Below are positions 7,455 through 15,494 of a stretch of 64,000 nucleotides of DNA, piece after piece (within the stretch, counting starts at the first letter, position 1; the number at the start of each line of letters is the position of its first letter). The stretch lies in the NCBI GenBank assembly GCA_963851295.1, contig CAWKOS010000013.1:86270-150269 (forward strand), read 5' to 3'. Position numbers and translations under genes: made by a program. The notes beneath the pieces are model-generated. The model was not told where the DNA came from. It was given only the letters and a program-made list of their open reading frames with translations, and ran no database searches. Origin of the DNA: JAOPZW01 sp963851295 (GTDB lineage: Bacteria > Actinomycetota > Thermoleophilia > Solirubrobacterales > Solirubrobacteraceae).

Positions 7455-8597
7455 TCAGGCCACGAGCCCGTCGTAGAGGGCCTGGATCTCGTCGAGCAGC
7501 CGCTCGCGGGCGAAGCGGGCGCGGACGTCGGCGGCCGCCGCCGTGCCCAGGCGCTCGCGCTGGCCGGGGTCGGCCGCCAGCTCCCCGAGCACACGGGCGA
7601 GCGCCGCGGGGTCGCGCGGCGCCACGAGCCGCCCGCTGGCGCCGTCGCGGACGATCTCCGGCAGGCCGCCGTGCGCCGCGGCCACGACGCAGCAGCCCGC
7701 CGCGCACGCCTCGAGCGCGGCGTTGGGCAGCGGGTCGGGCTGCTTGGAGGGCACGACGACCACGTCGGCGGCGCCGTAGAGCTGGTCGAGGTCGCTCTGG
7801 AAGCCGACGTCGTGCAAGCGGCCGGAGACCCCCAGGCGCGCGGCGAGCGCGTGCAGCTCGCGCCGGTGGCGCTCCTCGCCGCGCCAGGGCTCGCCCGCGA
7901 CGAGCGCGACGACGTCCTCGCGCCCGCGCAGCGGCGCCTCGCCCAGCGCGCTGACGAGCACGTCCTGGCCCTTCCAGCCCGAGATGCGGCCAAGCACGGC
8001 GGCCACGAACGCCTCGGCCGGCAGGCCGAGCCCGGCGCGCGCCGCCGCGCGGTCGCCGCGGCGCGTGTCGATCGCCAGCCCGTCGTAGATGACGCTCGCC
8101 GCCGGCGCGCCCTCGAACTGCAGGCAGGCCGCGCGCGACACGCACGGCAGCGCCTGGGCGGAGAGCAACAGCCGCCGGTAGGCCGGGAACCAGCGCTCGA
8201 AGCCCGCGTAGATCTCGCGCACGTGCCAGACGTGCGGCACGCCCGCGATGCGCGCGGCGGCGGCCCCGCCGAGGGTCACCGACGTGTTGGTGTGCACGAG
8301 CGCGACCTCGCGCGAGCGCGCCAGGCGCCCGAGGCCGCCGGCGTCGGCGGCCCAGGCGGCCACGACGCGGCGCACGCCCGTGGCCGACATCAGCGAGCGG
8401 CGCATCACCGCGAGCGGGCGCACGAGGACCTCGATGCCCACCGCGCGCAGGTCGGCGGCGAGCGGGCCGTGGTCGGGGAGCACGACGAGCGGCCGGTAGC
8501 GCGCGGGATCGAGGCCGGTGGCGAGCGCGTGCAGCTGGCGATCGGCTCCGTAGCGGCCGCTCGAGGAATGCAGGTAGAGGACGGTGCGTGCGCTCAG
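7455..8597 (-). CDS. GT4-family glycosyltransferase, probable CTG start
   Basis: The protein is about 380 residues when started at CTG 8597. The first standard start, GTG 8483, would remove the N-terminal strand and loop (TVLYLHSSSGRYGADRQL) that opens GT4 enzymes. The CTG lies in CTGAGC, overlapping the TGA stop of the BtuF-like gene (8596-8594), and is preceded by GAGG with a 7-nt spacer. The C-terminal domain has the GT-B donor-site pattern (GRISGWKGQDVLVSAL, DVVVVPSKQPDPLPNAALEACAAG, GGLPEIV). It should transfer a sugar from an NDP-sugar to a lipid or polysaccharide acceptor; the acceptor cannot be told from sequence. Confidence 0.85.
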   Translation of the reverse strand: MSARTVLYLHSSSGRYGADRQLHALATGLDPARYRPLVVLPDHGPLAADLRAVGIEVLVRPLAVMRRSLMSATGVRRVVAAWAADAGGLGRLARSREVALVHTNTSVTLGGAAAARIAGVPHVWHVREIYAGFERWFPAYRRLLLSAQALPCVSRAACLQFEGAPAASVIYDGLAIDTRRGDRAAARAGLGLPAEAFVAAVLGRISGWKGQDVLVSALGEAPLRGREDVVALVAGEPWRGEERHRRELHALAARLGVSGRLHDVGFQSDLDQLYGAADVVVVPSKQPDPLPNAALEACAAGCCVVAAAHGGLPEIVRDGASGRLVAPRDPAALARVLGELAADPGQRERLGTAAAADVRARFARERLLDEIQALYDGLVA

Positions 8598-9484
8598 ACC
8601 TCGACCTCGAGGACCTCTCCCACGGGCTCAGGCACGAGGTCGGGGTGCAGGATGTGGCCCATGAGCTCGATGCCGTCGACGAGGCGCGGCCCCGGCCGCG
8701 AGAAGTACGCCGCGGCGTCCACGGCCACGATCCGCTCGGCGCCGACCGTGCGCAGCGCGTCGGCGTGTTCGCGCGCCTCGGCCTGCGAGCGCCCGGCGTC
8801 GTAGCCGCAGGGCATGGCGACGACGACCCGCGGGCCCGCGGCGGCCACCATCTCCCAGGTGGTCTGCTCGGAGTGCTCGCCGGCGAAGCCGAGCACGTCG
8901 ATCCCGCCGGCCAGGTCGACGATCTGCGGGGTCCAATGGCCCGCGACGAAGACCGGGTCGAACCACTCGATGGCGGCGACGGGCACGCGCTCGGCGCCGC
9001 GGACGGCGACCCGGACCGCGTCGACCCGCGCGCGCTGGCGCGCGACGAGGTCGAGCGCCGCCTCGCGCGAGTCGGTGAGCTGGGCGATCGTCCGCACGTC
9101 GCCGAAGGTCTCGCCCAGCGTGTGCGGGTCGAGCGCGACGACCTGCGGTTGGCTGGGGATCGTGTCGGCCACCGCGCGCACGTCGTCGTAGCTGACGGCG
9201 CACACCGCGCACAGCTCCTGGGTGACGATGAGGTCGGGCTCGAGGTCGCTCAGGAGCTCGGCGTCGAGCTCGTAGATCGCCTCGCCGTGCTCCGTGCGCT
9301 CGCGCACCGCGGCGTCGATCCCGGCCGCGGACAGCCCCTGCGGGAGCACGTCGCGCGTGACCTGCGGAAGCGAGCGCGCCGCTTCCGGGTAGTCGCATTC
9401 GTGCGTGACCGCGACGACCTGGTCGCCGAGGCCGAGGGCGAAGAGCAGCTCGGTGGCGTGCGGGACGAGCGAGACGATCCGCAT
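8594..9484 (-). CDS. BtuF-like cobalamin-binding protein without signal peptide
   Basis: The protein has 296 residues from ATG 9484 (MRIVSLVPHATELLFALG). The frame can be extended six residues upstream, but the family starts here. The fold is that of periplasmic metal/cobalamin-binding proteins (SLVPHATE, DLIVTQELCAVC, IEWFDPVFVAGHW, DVLGFAGEHSEQTTWE). No signal peptide or lipobox is visible, which is common for this actinobacterial cobalamin-binding subgroup, so a cytoplasmic role is possible. No transporter genes are adjacent and no cobalamin riboswitch is visible upstream. The downstream glycosyltransferase is probably translationally coupled. Confidence 0.82.
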   Translation of the reverse strand: MRIVSLVPHATELLFALGLGDQVVAVTHECDYPEAARSLPQVTRDVLPQGLSAAGIDAAVRERTEHGEAIYELDAELLSDLEPDLIVTQELCAVCAVSYDDVRAVADTIPSQPQVVALDPHTLGETFGDVRTIAQLTDSREAALDLVARQRARVDAVRVAVRGAERVPVAAIEWFDPVFVAGHWTPQIVDLAGGIDVLGFAGEHSEQTTWEMVAAAGPRVVVAMPCGYDAGRSQAEAREHADALRTVGAERIVAVDAAAYFSRPGPRLVDGIELMGHILHPDLVPEPVGEVLEVEV

Positions 9485-9609
9485 GGCCGACAAGCATGGC
9501 ATCCGGGGGTGAGTGGCGGCGCGCGGATCCGCTGCTAGCCTCCACGGCAGATCCGGCTCGTGCCCGACGACCTCCCTCGAAGTAGCGGCTCACACGCCGC
9601 CGCCCCACG

Positions 9610-10926
9610 ATGACGGCGCTGCTGCTGTTCCTGACGGCGCTGCTCATCGCGCTGAACGCGTTCTTCGTCGCCGGCGAGTACGCGCTCGTGCGCTCGCGCC
9701 GCGCGCGCCTGGAGGCGCTGAAGGACGAGGGCGCCCGGGGCGCCGCCCTGGCCCTGCAGCAGATCGACCAGATCGGCGACTACATCTCAGCCGTCCAGGT
9801 CGGGATCACCATGACCTCCATCGGCATCGGCGCGGTGGGCGAGCCGGTCCTGGCCGACCTCCTCGAGCCGCTCTTCGGCGGGCCGCTGAGCCACGGCGTC
9901 GCGACGGTGATCGCGGTGACCGTCGCCTACCTGCTCATCACGAGCACGCACATCGTGGCCGGCGAGCTCGTCCCCAAGCTCTACGTCATCGACAAGGCCG
10001 AGAGCGTGGCACGGCGCCTGTCGCGCCCGCTGCGCTTCTTCCGCCGGCTCTTCACGCCGTTCATCGTCGTGCTGACGGCGATCAGCGACCGGATCCTGCG
10101 CGCGCTCGGCGTCGATCCCGACAGGATCGCCGAGGAGGGCGGCACGCCCGAGGAGCTCAAGGCGCTCATCGCCGAGTCCTACACCGGCGGCAAGCTCGAC
10201 CCCGGCGAGGCCGGGATGCTGCGCGGCGTCTTCCACCTGCACGAGCAGGAGGCGCGCCAGGTCATGACCCCGATCCCGGCGGTCGTCACCGTCGACGTCT
10301 CCGAGGACGTCGAGACCGCGCTGCGGCGCTGCATCTCCTCGGGCCACACCCGCCTGCTCGTCACCGAGGACGAGAACCAGGACCGCGTGCGCGGCACCGT
10401 CCACTCCAACTCGTTGGCGCGCAAGCTCATGACCGAGGGCGCGAACGCGTCGATCGAGGATCTCGTCAAGGAGGCGATCATCGTCCCCGAGACCAAGCCG
10501 CTCGACGACCTGCTCGCCGACCTGCAGCGCCATCGCTCCTCGATGGCCGTGGTCATCGACGAGTACGGCCGCGTCGCGGGCATCGTCTCGGTCGAGGACA
10601 TCGTCGAGGAGGTCGTCGGCGAGATCGACGACGAGACCGACCCCGCGGGCGGCGAGGTCCGCCGCTTGGCCAACGGCGACTGGTTCGTGCGCGGCCACGT
10701 CGCGGTGACGGACCTCATCGACTACGGCCTGGAGCTCCCGGTCGACACCGACGCCTACAACTCGGTCGGCGGCTTCGTCTTCGCCCAGCTCGGCCGGCTG
10801 CCCAAGCGCGGCGATACGGTCACCGCCAACGGCTACTCGATCCGCGTCGAGTCGGTGCGCGAGAACCGCATCGAGGCGGTGCGCATCCGCGACCGCGGCG
10901 CGACCGCGGCCGTTGCGGATTCGTAA
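9610..10926 (+). CDS. CBS-domain membrane protein of the HlyC/CorC (HCC) family
   Basis: The 438-residue protein has three parts. Residues 1-190 are a DUF21 (CNNM-type) membrane domain with the FFVAGEYALVRSRR and AVQVGITMTSIGIGA motifs. A CBS pair follows at about 215-340 (VMTPIPAVVTVDVSEDVE, SSMAVVIDEYGRVAGIVSVEDIVEEVVGEI). The C-terminal CorC_HlyC domain (WFVRGHVAVTDLIDYGLELP) ends the protein. The family is linked to magnesium or other divalent-cation efflux. The gene stands alone and is followed by the paired hairpins at 11085-11158. Confidence 0.9.
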   Translation: MTALLLFLTALLIALNAFFVAGEYALVRSRRARLEALKDEGARGAALALQQIDQIGDYISAVQVGITMTSIGIGAVGEPVLADLLEPLFGGPLSHGVATVIAVTVAYLLITSTHIVAGELVPKLYVIDKAESVARRLSRPLRFFRRLFTPFIVVLTAISDRILRALGVDPDRIAEEGGTPEELKALIAESYTGGKLDPGEAGMLRGVFHLHEQEARQVMTPIPAVVTVDVSEDVETALRRCISSGHTRLLVTEDENQDRVRGTVHSNSLARKLMTEGANASIEDLVKEAIIVPETKPLDDLLADLQRHRSSMAVVIDEYGRVAGIVSVEDIVEEVVGEIDDETDPAGGEVRRLANGDWFVRGHVAVTDLIDYGLELPVDTDAYNSVGGFVFAQLGRLPKRGDTVTANGYSIRVESVRENRIEAVRIRDRGATAAVADS

Positions 10927-11084
10927 ACGCGGCGGCTAGGCGCAAGTTCTCGCGCGCGGCTGCGTTCCATGCCGCTGACGCCGCCAAACGCGGGAGGCGT
11001 CGACCACAGGTCCGCTCCCTCTCGTGGGACGGAGGGCCGGGCCGGCTACAGGTGGATCTGGGTGGGTCCACCCGCACGCATACA

Positions 11085-11115
11085 ACGAGCGGCCCGCATT
11101 CTGCGGGCCGCTCGT
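11085..11115. terminator. Hairpin 1 of a tandem terminator pair
   Basis: A perfect 14-bp inverted repeat (11085-11098 with 11102-11115) has a 3-nt TTC loop and contains the core ACGAGCGGCCCGC. It is symmetrical and lies between convergent genes, so it can stop transcription from either side. The T-rich tail is weak, as is common in GC-rich actinobacteria. Confidence 0.8.
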
Positions 11116-11128
11116 CTGTGTCAGAACA

Positions 11129-11158
11129 ACGAGCGGCCCGCTTGCGCGGGCCGCTCGT
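11129..11158. terminator. Hairpin 2 of a tandem terminator pair
   Basis: A perfect 13-bp inverted repeat (11129-11141 with 11146-11158) has a TTGC loop. Its arms are identical to those of hairpin 1 except for the innermost base pair of that hairpin, so the pair looks like a duplication. The spacing between the hairpins is 13 nt. Confidence 0.8.
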
Positions 11159-11253
11159 CTGCTTCTGGGAGGAGGTGCACTTGCGAGGTACGTTCGCCGT
11201 CGCAGTATCGGCACGGTTCCTCAACGCGCCCTAAAGCTGCGCCAAGGATTGCT

Positions 11254-11874
11254 TCAAGCGCGCGGGAGGGCGTCGACCCGGTGCACCCAGGCCTCGAGCT
11301 CGGGGAACGCTCCCCTGATCGGGAGGTTGTCGGCCAGGACGCCATGGAAGGGGTCGGTGTCGTCGTCGCGCAGCTCGAGGACGCCGTACTTCAGGAACGG
11401 GAAGGCGCAGACGTCGGCGGCGCCGAAGGCCTCGCCCATCAGCCAGTCGCGGCCGCCGAGCATCTCCTCGAAGAGGTGCAGCCAGCCGCGCAGCTCGTCG
11501 CTGAGGTCGTGCAGGAGGTGCTCGTCGGGCTCGGGGCGCGCCCGCTCGGCCGCCATGAGGTTGGGCGGCACCTTCCAGACGCGGTTGAACCACTCGACGA
11601 AGATGTCGACCTCGGCCCGGCGCCGGAGGCTCGCCGGCCACAGCGGCGGATCGGGCCGGCGCGCCTCCAGCCAGCGGACGATCCGCATCGAGTCCACGAC
11701 GACCTCGCCGTGGCTGGCCTCGAGCACCGGCACGAGGTCCTGGCCCGAGAGCTCGATCACGCGCAGGCGGTCGTCGGGGTCGACGTCGACCCAGTCGACG
11801 GGGGTCGACTTGTGGGCGAGGGCGAGGGCTACCCGCTCCACGTTCGTGGAGTACGGAATCCGATAGACACGCAT
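11254..11874 (-). CDS. Glutathione S-transferase-fold protein
   Basis: The 206-residue protein starts at ATG 11874 and shares one base with the stop of the upstream dehydrogenase gene (TGATG). The N-terminal thioredoxin-like part has the GST pattern: MRVYRIPYSTNVERVALALAH, LVPVLEASHGEVVVDSMRIVRWLE (with the cis-Pro before Val and the DS glutathione-site residues). The C-terminal part is helical (LMGEAFGAADVCAFPFLKYG, an N-capping AAD motif typical of GSTs). Most actinobacteria lack glutathione, so the thiol used is uncertain. Coupling to the 3-hydroxyacyl-CoA dehydrogenase suggests a metabolic or detoxification role in fatty-acid breakdown. Confidence 0.82.
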   Translation of the reverse strand: MRVYRIPYSTNVERVALALAHKSTPVDWVDVDPDDRLRVIELSGQDLVPVLEASHGEVVVDSMRIVRWLEARRPDPPLWPASLRRRAEVDIFVEWFNRVWKVPPNLMAAERARPEPDEHLLHDLSDELRGWLHLFEEMLGGRDWLMGEAFGAADVCAFPFLKYGVLELRDDDTDPFHGVLADNLPIRGAFPELEAWVHRVDALPRA

Positions 11875-12677
11875 CAGTTCTCGTGGTTGTACAGACCGCT
11901 GCCGGTCTTGCGTCCCAAGGCCCCCTCCGCGACGAGCTCGCGCAGGCGCGGCGGGACGTCCGCGCCGATGGCATCGCCGATGGCGACGGCGACGTCGAGG
12001 CCGACGTAGTCCAGCAGCGCGAGTGGCCCCATCGGGTGGCCCGCGCCGAGCGTCATGCACATGTCGACGTCCTCCGCGCTCATCCCGGCCTCGTCCTGGA
12101 GGACGACGGCGCTGAAGAGATAGGGGAAGAGCAGGCGGTTGACCACGAAGCCGGGGAGGTCGGGCACCTCGACGGCGATCTTGTCGAGCGCCGTGCACAG
12201 CGCGTGCGCGCGCTCGCGCGTGCTGTCGCTCGCGGCGGCCGGGAAGGCGAGCTCGACGAGCTTCATCTTCGGGACCGGGTTGAAGACGTGCAGGCCGACG
12301 AAGCGGTCCTGCGCGCCGGAGGCCTGCGCGAGGCGTTCGATCGACAGCGAGGAGGTGGTGCTCGCGAGCAGCGCGTCGTCGGCGGTGACCACGCTGAGGC
12401 TTCCCAGCACGCGCATCTTGACGTCCTGGTCCTCGGAGACCGCCTCGACGACCGCGGTGGCCTCGCCGAGCGCGGCCAGATCGGTCTCCACGCGCACGCG
12501 GCCGGCGTTGATCTCGCCGCTGAGCTTGCCGCAGATCTTCGCCACGTTGCCGCGCGCGCGGCGCGCGGAGCCGTCCGAGCGCGCCCACAGGATGACCTCC
12601 TCGCCGTGGTGAGCCGCCGAGGCCGCCAACCCGCACGCGATGGCGCCGCTTCCGGCTATCCCGAGTCGTTCATGCAC
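11874..12677 (-). CDS. 3-hydroxyacyl-CoA dehydrogenase
   Basis: The protein has 267 residues from GTG 12677, with AGGAG about ten bases upstream. The NAD-binding loop is GIAGSGAIACGLA. The catalytic region has the family pattern HVFNPVPKMKLVEL (the catalytic His-Asn), and the C-terminal dimer domain reads GFVVNRLLFPYL ... MTLGAGHPMGPLALLDYVGLD. It oxidises 3-hydroxyacyl-CoA (or 3-hydroxybutyryl-CoA) with NAD. It is divergent from a thiolase, the next step of beta-oxidation, across a 94-nt intergenic region holding a perfect palindrome. Confidence 0.92.
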   Translation of the reverse strand: MHERLGIAGSGAIACGLAASAAHHGEEVILWARSDGSARRARGNVAKICGKLSGEINAGRVRVETDLAALGEATAVVEAVSEDQDVKMRVLGSLSVVTADDALLASTTSSLSIERLAQASGAQDRFVGLHVFNPVPKMKLVELAFPAAASDSTRERAHALCTALDKIAVEVPDLPGFVVNRLLFPYLFSAVVLQDEAGMSAEDVDMCMTLGAGHPMGPLALLDYVGLDVAVAIGDAIGADVPPRLRELVAEGALGRKTGSGLYNHEN

Positions 12678-12695
12678 GCTGCCATCGCTCCTGGC

Positions 12696-12709
12696 TGACT
12701 GGACAGTCA
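12696..12709. promoter_or_regulatory. Palindromic operator candidate between divergent fatty-acid oxidation genes
   Basis: TGACTG and CAGTCA form a perfect 6-bp inverted repeat with a 2-bp spacer. It lies 19 bp before the dehydrogenase start and 62 bp before the thiolase start, so one bound regulator could control both. The size and symmetry fit TetR-type operators that control acyl-CoA metabolism. No TetR gene is in the immediate neighbourhood. Confidence 0.5.
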
Positions 12710-12771
12710 ATGAAGAGTAACCTACGGCACGCACGGGTCAGAGTGCGCTACACGAAAGGCGTCAGAGAGCA

Positions 12772-13944
12772 ATGAGTGGTCAGCAGGGTCGTGAAGTGGT
12801 GATCGTCGAGGCCGTCCGCACCCCGGTGGGCCGCGGGCATCTCGAGAAGGGCTATTACAAGGACACCCACCCCGCCGACCTGCTGGGCAGGACCTACACG
12901 GAGGTGCTCGACCGGGCCGGCGTCGACGCCGCCGAGGTCGAGGACGTCATCGCGGGCTGCGTGCAGCAGTTCGGCGAGCAGGCGTTCAACGTCGCGCGCA
13001 ACGCGTGGCTGCAGGAGGGGCTGCCGATCGAGGCCGCCGCGACCACCGTCGATCGCCAGTGCGGCTCCGCGCAGCAGGCCGTGAACTTCGGCGCCGCGCT
13101 CATCGCGGCCGGCATCCACGATGTCGTCATCGGCTCGGGCGTCGAGCACATGGGCCATCTGCCCTTCGCCGCCGGCATGAAGACCCAGCAGGAGTTCGGT
13201 GGCGCCTTCACGCCCAAGCTCATGGAGAAGCACAACATCGTCGGGCAGGGGCTGGGCGCCGAGATGATCGCCGAGCAGTGGGAGATCCCGCGCTCCGAGC
13301 TCGACGAGCTCGCGCTGCGCTCGCACCAGCTCGCCGCCCGGGCGACCGAGGAGGGCAAGTTCGAGCGCGAGATCGTCCCCTTCCAGGTCAACGGCGACAC
13401 CTACGTGGCCGACCAGGGGATCCGGCCTGAGACGTCGCTCGAGGCGCTGGCCGCGCTGAAGCCCGTGTTCAAGGAGGACGGCCGGATCACCGCCGGCAAC
13501 TCGTCGCAGATCTCCGATGGCGCCGCCGCGGTGCTGCTCATGTCGCGCGAGAAGGCCGACCAGCTCGGGCTGCGCCCGCGGGCGCGGATCGTCGACCAGA
13601 CGACGGTCGGCTGCGACCCCGTGAAGATGCTCGAGGGGCCGATCCCTGCGACGGCGAAGATCCTCGAGCGCAACTCGATGTCGATCGGCGACATCGACTT
13701 CGTCGAGATCAACGAGGCCTTCGCGCCGGTGGTCGCCGCGTGGGCGCGCGAGCACGGGCCCGACATGGACCGCGTCAACCCGCGTGGCGGCGCGATGGCC
13801 ATCGGCCATCCGCTCGGCTCGACGGGCGCCCGCCTGCTCACCACGCTCCTGCACGAGCTCGAGGACGAGGACAAGGAGCTCGGCCTCGTGACGATGTGCT
13901 GCGGCGGCGGCTTGGGCACCGCGACGCTCATCCAGAGGGTGTAG
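12772..13944 (+). CDS. Thiolase (acetyl-CoA acyltransferase)
   Basis: A full-length 390-residue thiolase. The acylated Cys is Cys97 in DRQCGSAQQA. The C-terminal signatures are INEAFAPVVAAW, NPRGGAMAIGHPLGSTGARL (catalytic His) and the Cys in TMCCGGGLGTATL. It performs the final thiolytic cleavage of 3-ketoacyl-CoA, or the reverse condensation. The early sequence TPVGRGHLEKGYYKDTHPADLLG is typical of the actinobacterial steroid/fatty-acid degradation thiolases. It is divergent from the 3-hydroxyacyl-CoA dehydrogenase and followed five bases later by an unrelated AlkZ-like gene. Confidence 0.95.
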   Translation: MSGQQGREVVIVEAVRTPVGRGHLEKGYYKDTHPADLLGRTYTEVLDRAGVDAAEVEDVIAGCVQQFGEQAFNVARNAWLQEGLPIEAAATTVDRQCGSAQQAVNFGAALIAAGIHDVVIGSGVEHMGHLPFAAGMKTQQEFGGAFTPKLMEKHNIVGQGLGAEMIAEQWEIPRSELDELALRSHQLAARATEEGKFEREIVPFQVNGDTYVADQGIRPETSLEALAALKPVFKEDGRITAGNSSQISDGAAAVLLMSREKADQLGLRPRARIVDQTTVGCDPVKMLEGPIPATAKILERNSMSIGDIDFVEINEAFAPVVAAWAREHGPDMDRVNPRGGAMAIGHPLGSTGARLLTTLLHELEDEDKELGLVTMCCGGGLGTATLIQRV

Positions 13945-13949
13945 GCGGC

Positions 13950-15095
13950 TTGAGCGCCGCGTCGCTGTCGCGCGACGAGGCGCGGCGCGCCGCCCTGCGC
14001 GCGCAGGGGCTGCTCGGCGCCGACGGGCGCCGCGGCGGCCCCGCGGCGATGCTGCGCCGGCTCGGCGCCGTCCAGCTCGACACGATCTCGGTCCTCGCGC
14101 GCTCGCACGAGCTCGTCGCCTACGCGCGCCTGGGCGCGGTCGCGCGCGAGAAGGTCGAGAAGGCCTACTGGGGCGGCGGCGCCTTCGAGTACTGGTCGCA
14201 CGCCGCCTGCGTGCTGCCCGCCGAGGAGTGGCCGCTGTTCGGCTTCCGCCGCCGGTACTACCAAGGGCGCGGCTGGCGCTGGCACGAGGTGCCCCAGGAC
14301 GCCGTGCCGCGCGTTCTGGCGTCGCTGCGCGACAACGGCCCGATGACGGTCTCAGAGCTCGGCGGGGCGCGGCGCGGCGGCGAGTGGTGGGACTGGTCGG
14401 ACGTCAAGATCGCGGTCGAGTGGCTGCTCGACATCGGCGACGTCGTGTGCACCGAGCGCCGCGCCTGGAAGCGCGTCTACGACCTGCCCGAGCGCGCGCT
14501 GCCCGCCGAGGTCCTCGCCGACGAGCCCGACGACGAGGCCTGCCTGCGCCGGCTCGTGGGGCAGGCCGGCGCCGCCCTGGGCGTGGCGACGGTCGGCGAC
14601 CTGGCGGACTACCACCGCCTCAAGCGCGAGCAGGTCGAGTCCGTCGTGCGCGACAACGGCCTCCTCGAGGTGTCGGTCGAGGGCTGGCGCGACCCGGCCT
14701 GGGCGGACCCTGGCGCCCTGGAGGCGCTGGGCGCGCGCGGGCGCCATCGCACGACGCTGCTCTCGCCCTTCGACTCGCTCGTCTGGGACCGCAAGCGAAC
14801 CCTGCGCGTCTTCGACTTCCAGCACAGCCTCGAGGCCTACGTGCCCGCGCCCAAGCGCGTGCACGGCTACTTCGCGATGCCGCTGCTGGCGGGCGGGAGG
14901 CTGCGCGGGCGCGTGGATCCCGGGCGCGACGGCACGACGCTCGTGGCCAAGCGGCTGTCGTGCGAGCCCGCTGCGGTCGACGCCATGGCGGTCGCGCTGC
15001 GCGAGGCCGCCGAGTGGGTCGGATGCGACGCGGTCGCGCTCGCCGAGGTCGACCCGCCGGAGCTCGCGGCGCCGCTGCGGGCCGCGCTCGCCTGA
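13950..15095 (+). CDS. AlkZ/YcaQ-like winged-helix DNA glycosylase
   Basis: The protein has 381 residues from TTG 13950, five bases after the thiolase stop. It belongs to the winged-helix HTH_42 superfamily. The QxD motif that marks AlkZ-type glycosylases is present in GAVQLDTISVLARSHELV. Other conserved parts are FEYWSHAACVLPAEEWPLF, LLSPFDSLVWDRKRTLRVFDF and HGYFAMPLLAGGRLRGRVDP. Studied members excise bulky alkylated bases or unhook interstrand crosslinks, and some protect antibiotic producers. The substrate here is unknown, and no biosynthetic cluster is adjacent. Confidence 0.85.
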   Translation: MSAASLSRDEARRAALRAQGLLGADGRRGGPAAMLRRLGAVQLDTISVLARSHELVAYARLGAVAREKVEKAYWGGGAFEYWSHAACVLPAEEWPLFGFRRRYYQGRGWRWHEVPQDAVPRVLASLRDNGPMTVSELGGARRGGEWWDWSDVKIAVEWLLDIGDVVCTERRAWKRVYDLPERALPAEVLADEPDDEACLRRLVGQAGAALGVATVGDLADYHRLKREQVESVVRDNGLLEVSVEGWRDPAWADPGALEALGARGRHRTTLLSPFDSLVWDRKRTLRVFDFQHSLEAYVPAPKRVHGYFAMPLLAGGRLRGRVDPGRDGTTLVAKRLSCEPAAVDAMAVALREAAEWVGCDAVALAEVDPPELAAPLRAALA

Positions 15096-15098
15096 GCC

Positions 15099-15494
15099 TC
15101 AGTCGTCGCCGCCGCCGCGGCCCGAGCCGCCGCTGCTGCCGCTGCCGCTGCCGCCGCTGCCCTTGCCGCTGCCTCCGCTCGAACCGCTGCCGCCGCTGCC
15201 GCCCTTGCCGCCGCCGTGGTCGTCGCCGCCCTGCGTGGTGGTCGGGGGCGGGGTGGTGGTGGTCGCGGGCGGGCGCGTCGTGGAGCTCTTCGGCGTCGTC
15301 GCCTTGCGCTTGCGAGCGCGCCTGGGGGCGGCCGACCCCGCAGGCGTCGAGGTGGCCTTCGGCGGGGCGAGCGGCACGGCCGACCCGGCCGGCGTGGGCG
15401 CCAGGCCGATCGAGTCGCGGGAGATCGCGTTGGCGGCCAGGCCGACGGCGACGGCGAGCGCGAGGCCGACGAGGGCGAGCGCGGCGGTCTTCAT
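15099..15494 (-). CDS. Secreted low-complexity Ser/Gly/Thr-rich protein
   Basis: A 131-residue protein whose ATG overlaps the stop of the histidine kinase (ATGA). Residues 1-24 are a signal peptide or anchor (MKTAALALVGLALAVAVGLAANA). The middle is Thr/Pro-rich (TTRPPATTTTPPPTTTQ), and the tail is GGDDHGGGKGG followed by long Gly/Ser repeats ending GRGGGDD. No catalytic domain is visible. Two other small secreted proteins with similar His/Asp/Gly tails lie at the other end of the same gene run. Confidence 0.75.
   Translation of the reverse strand: MKTAALALVGLALAVAVGLAANAISRDSIGLAPTPAGSAVPLAPPKATSTPAGSAAPRRARKRKATTPKSSTTRPPATTTTPPPTTTQGGDDHGGGKGGSGGSGSSGGSGKGSGGSGSGSSGGSGRGGGDD

Larger units (their letters stand above)
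10927..11253. other. Convergent intergenic region with paired terminators
   Basis: This 327-bp stretch separates the plus-strand HCC gene from the minus-strand GST-like gene. It holds the two hairpins listed separately. The part before them (10927-11080) shows a short GGGTCCACCC palindrome near 11062-11073 but no convincing reading frame. The part after the hairpins (11159-11253) contains nothing recognisable. Confidence 0.6.

Noticed and set aside
9485..9609. Cobalamin riboswitch upstream of the BtuF-like gene
   Set aside because: No conserved B12-box sequence is visible in the short intergenic region.
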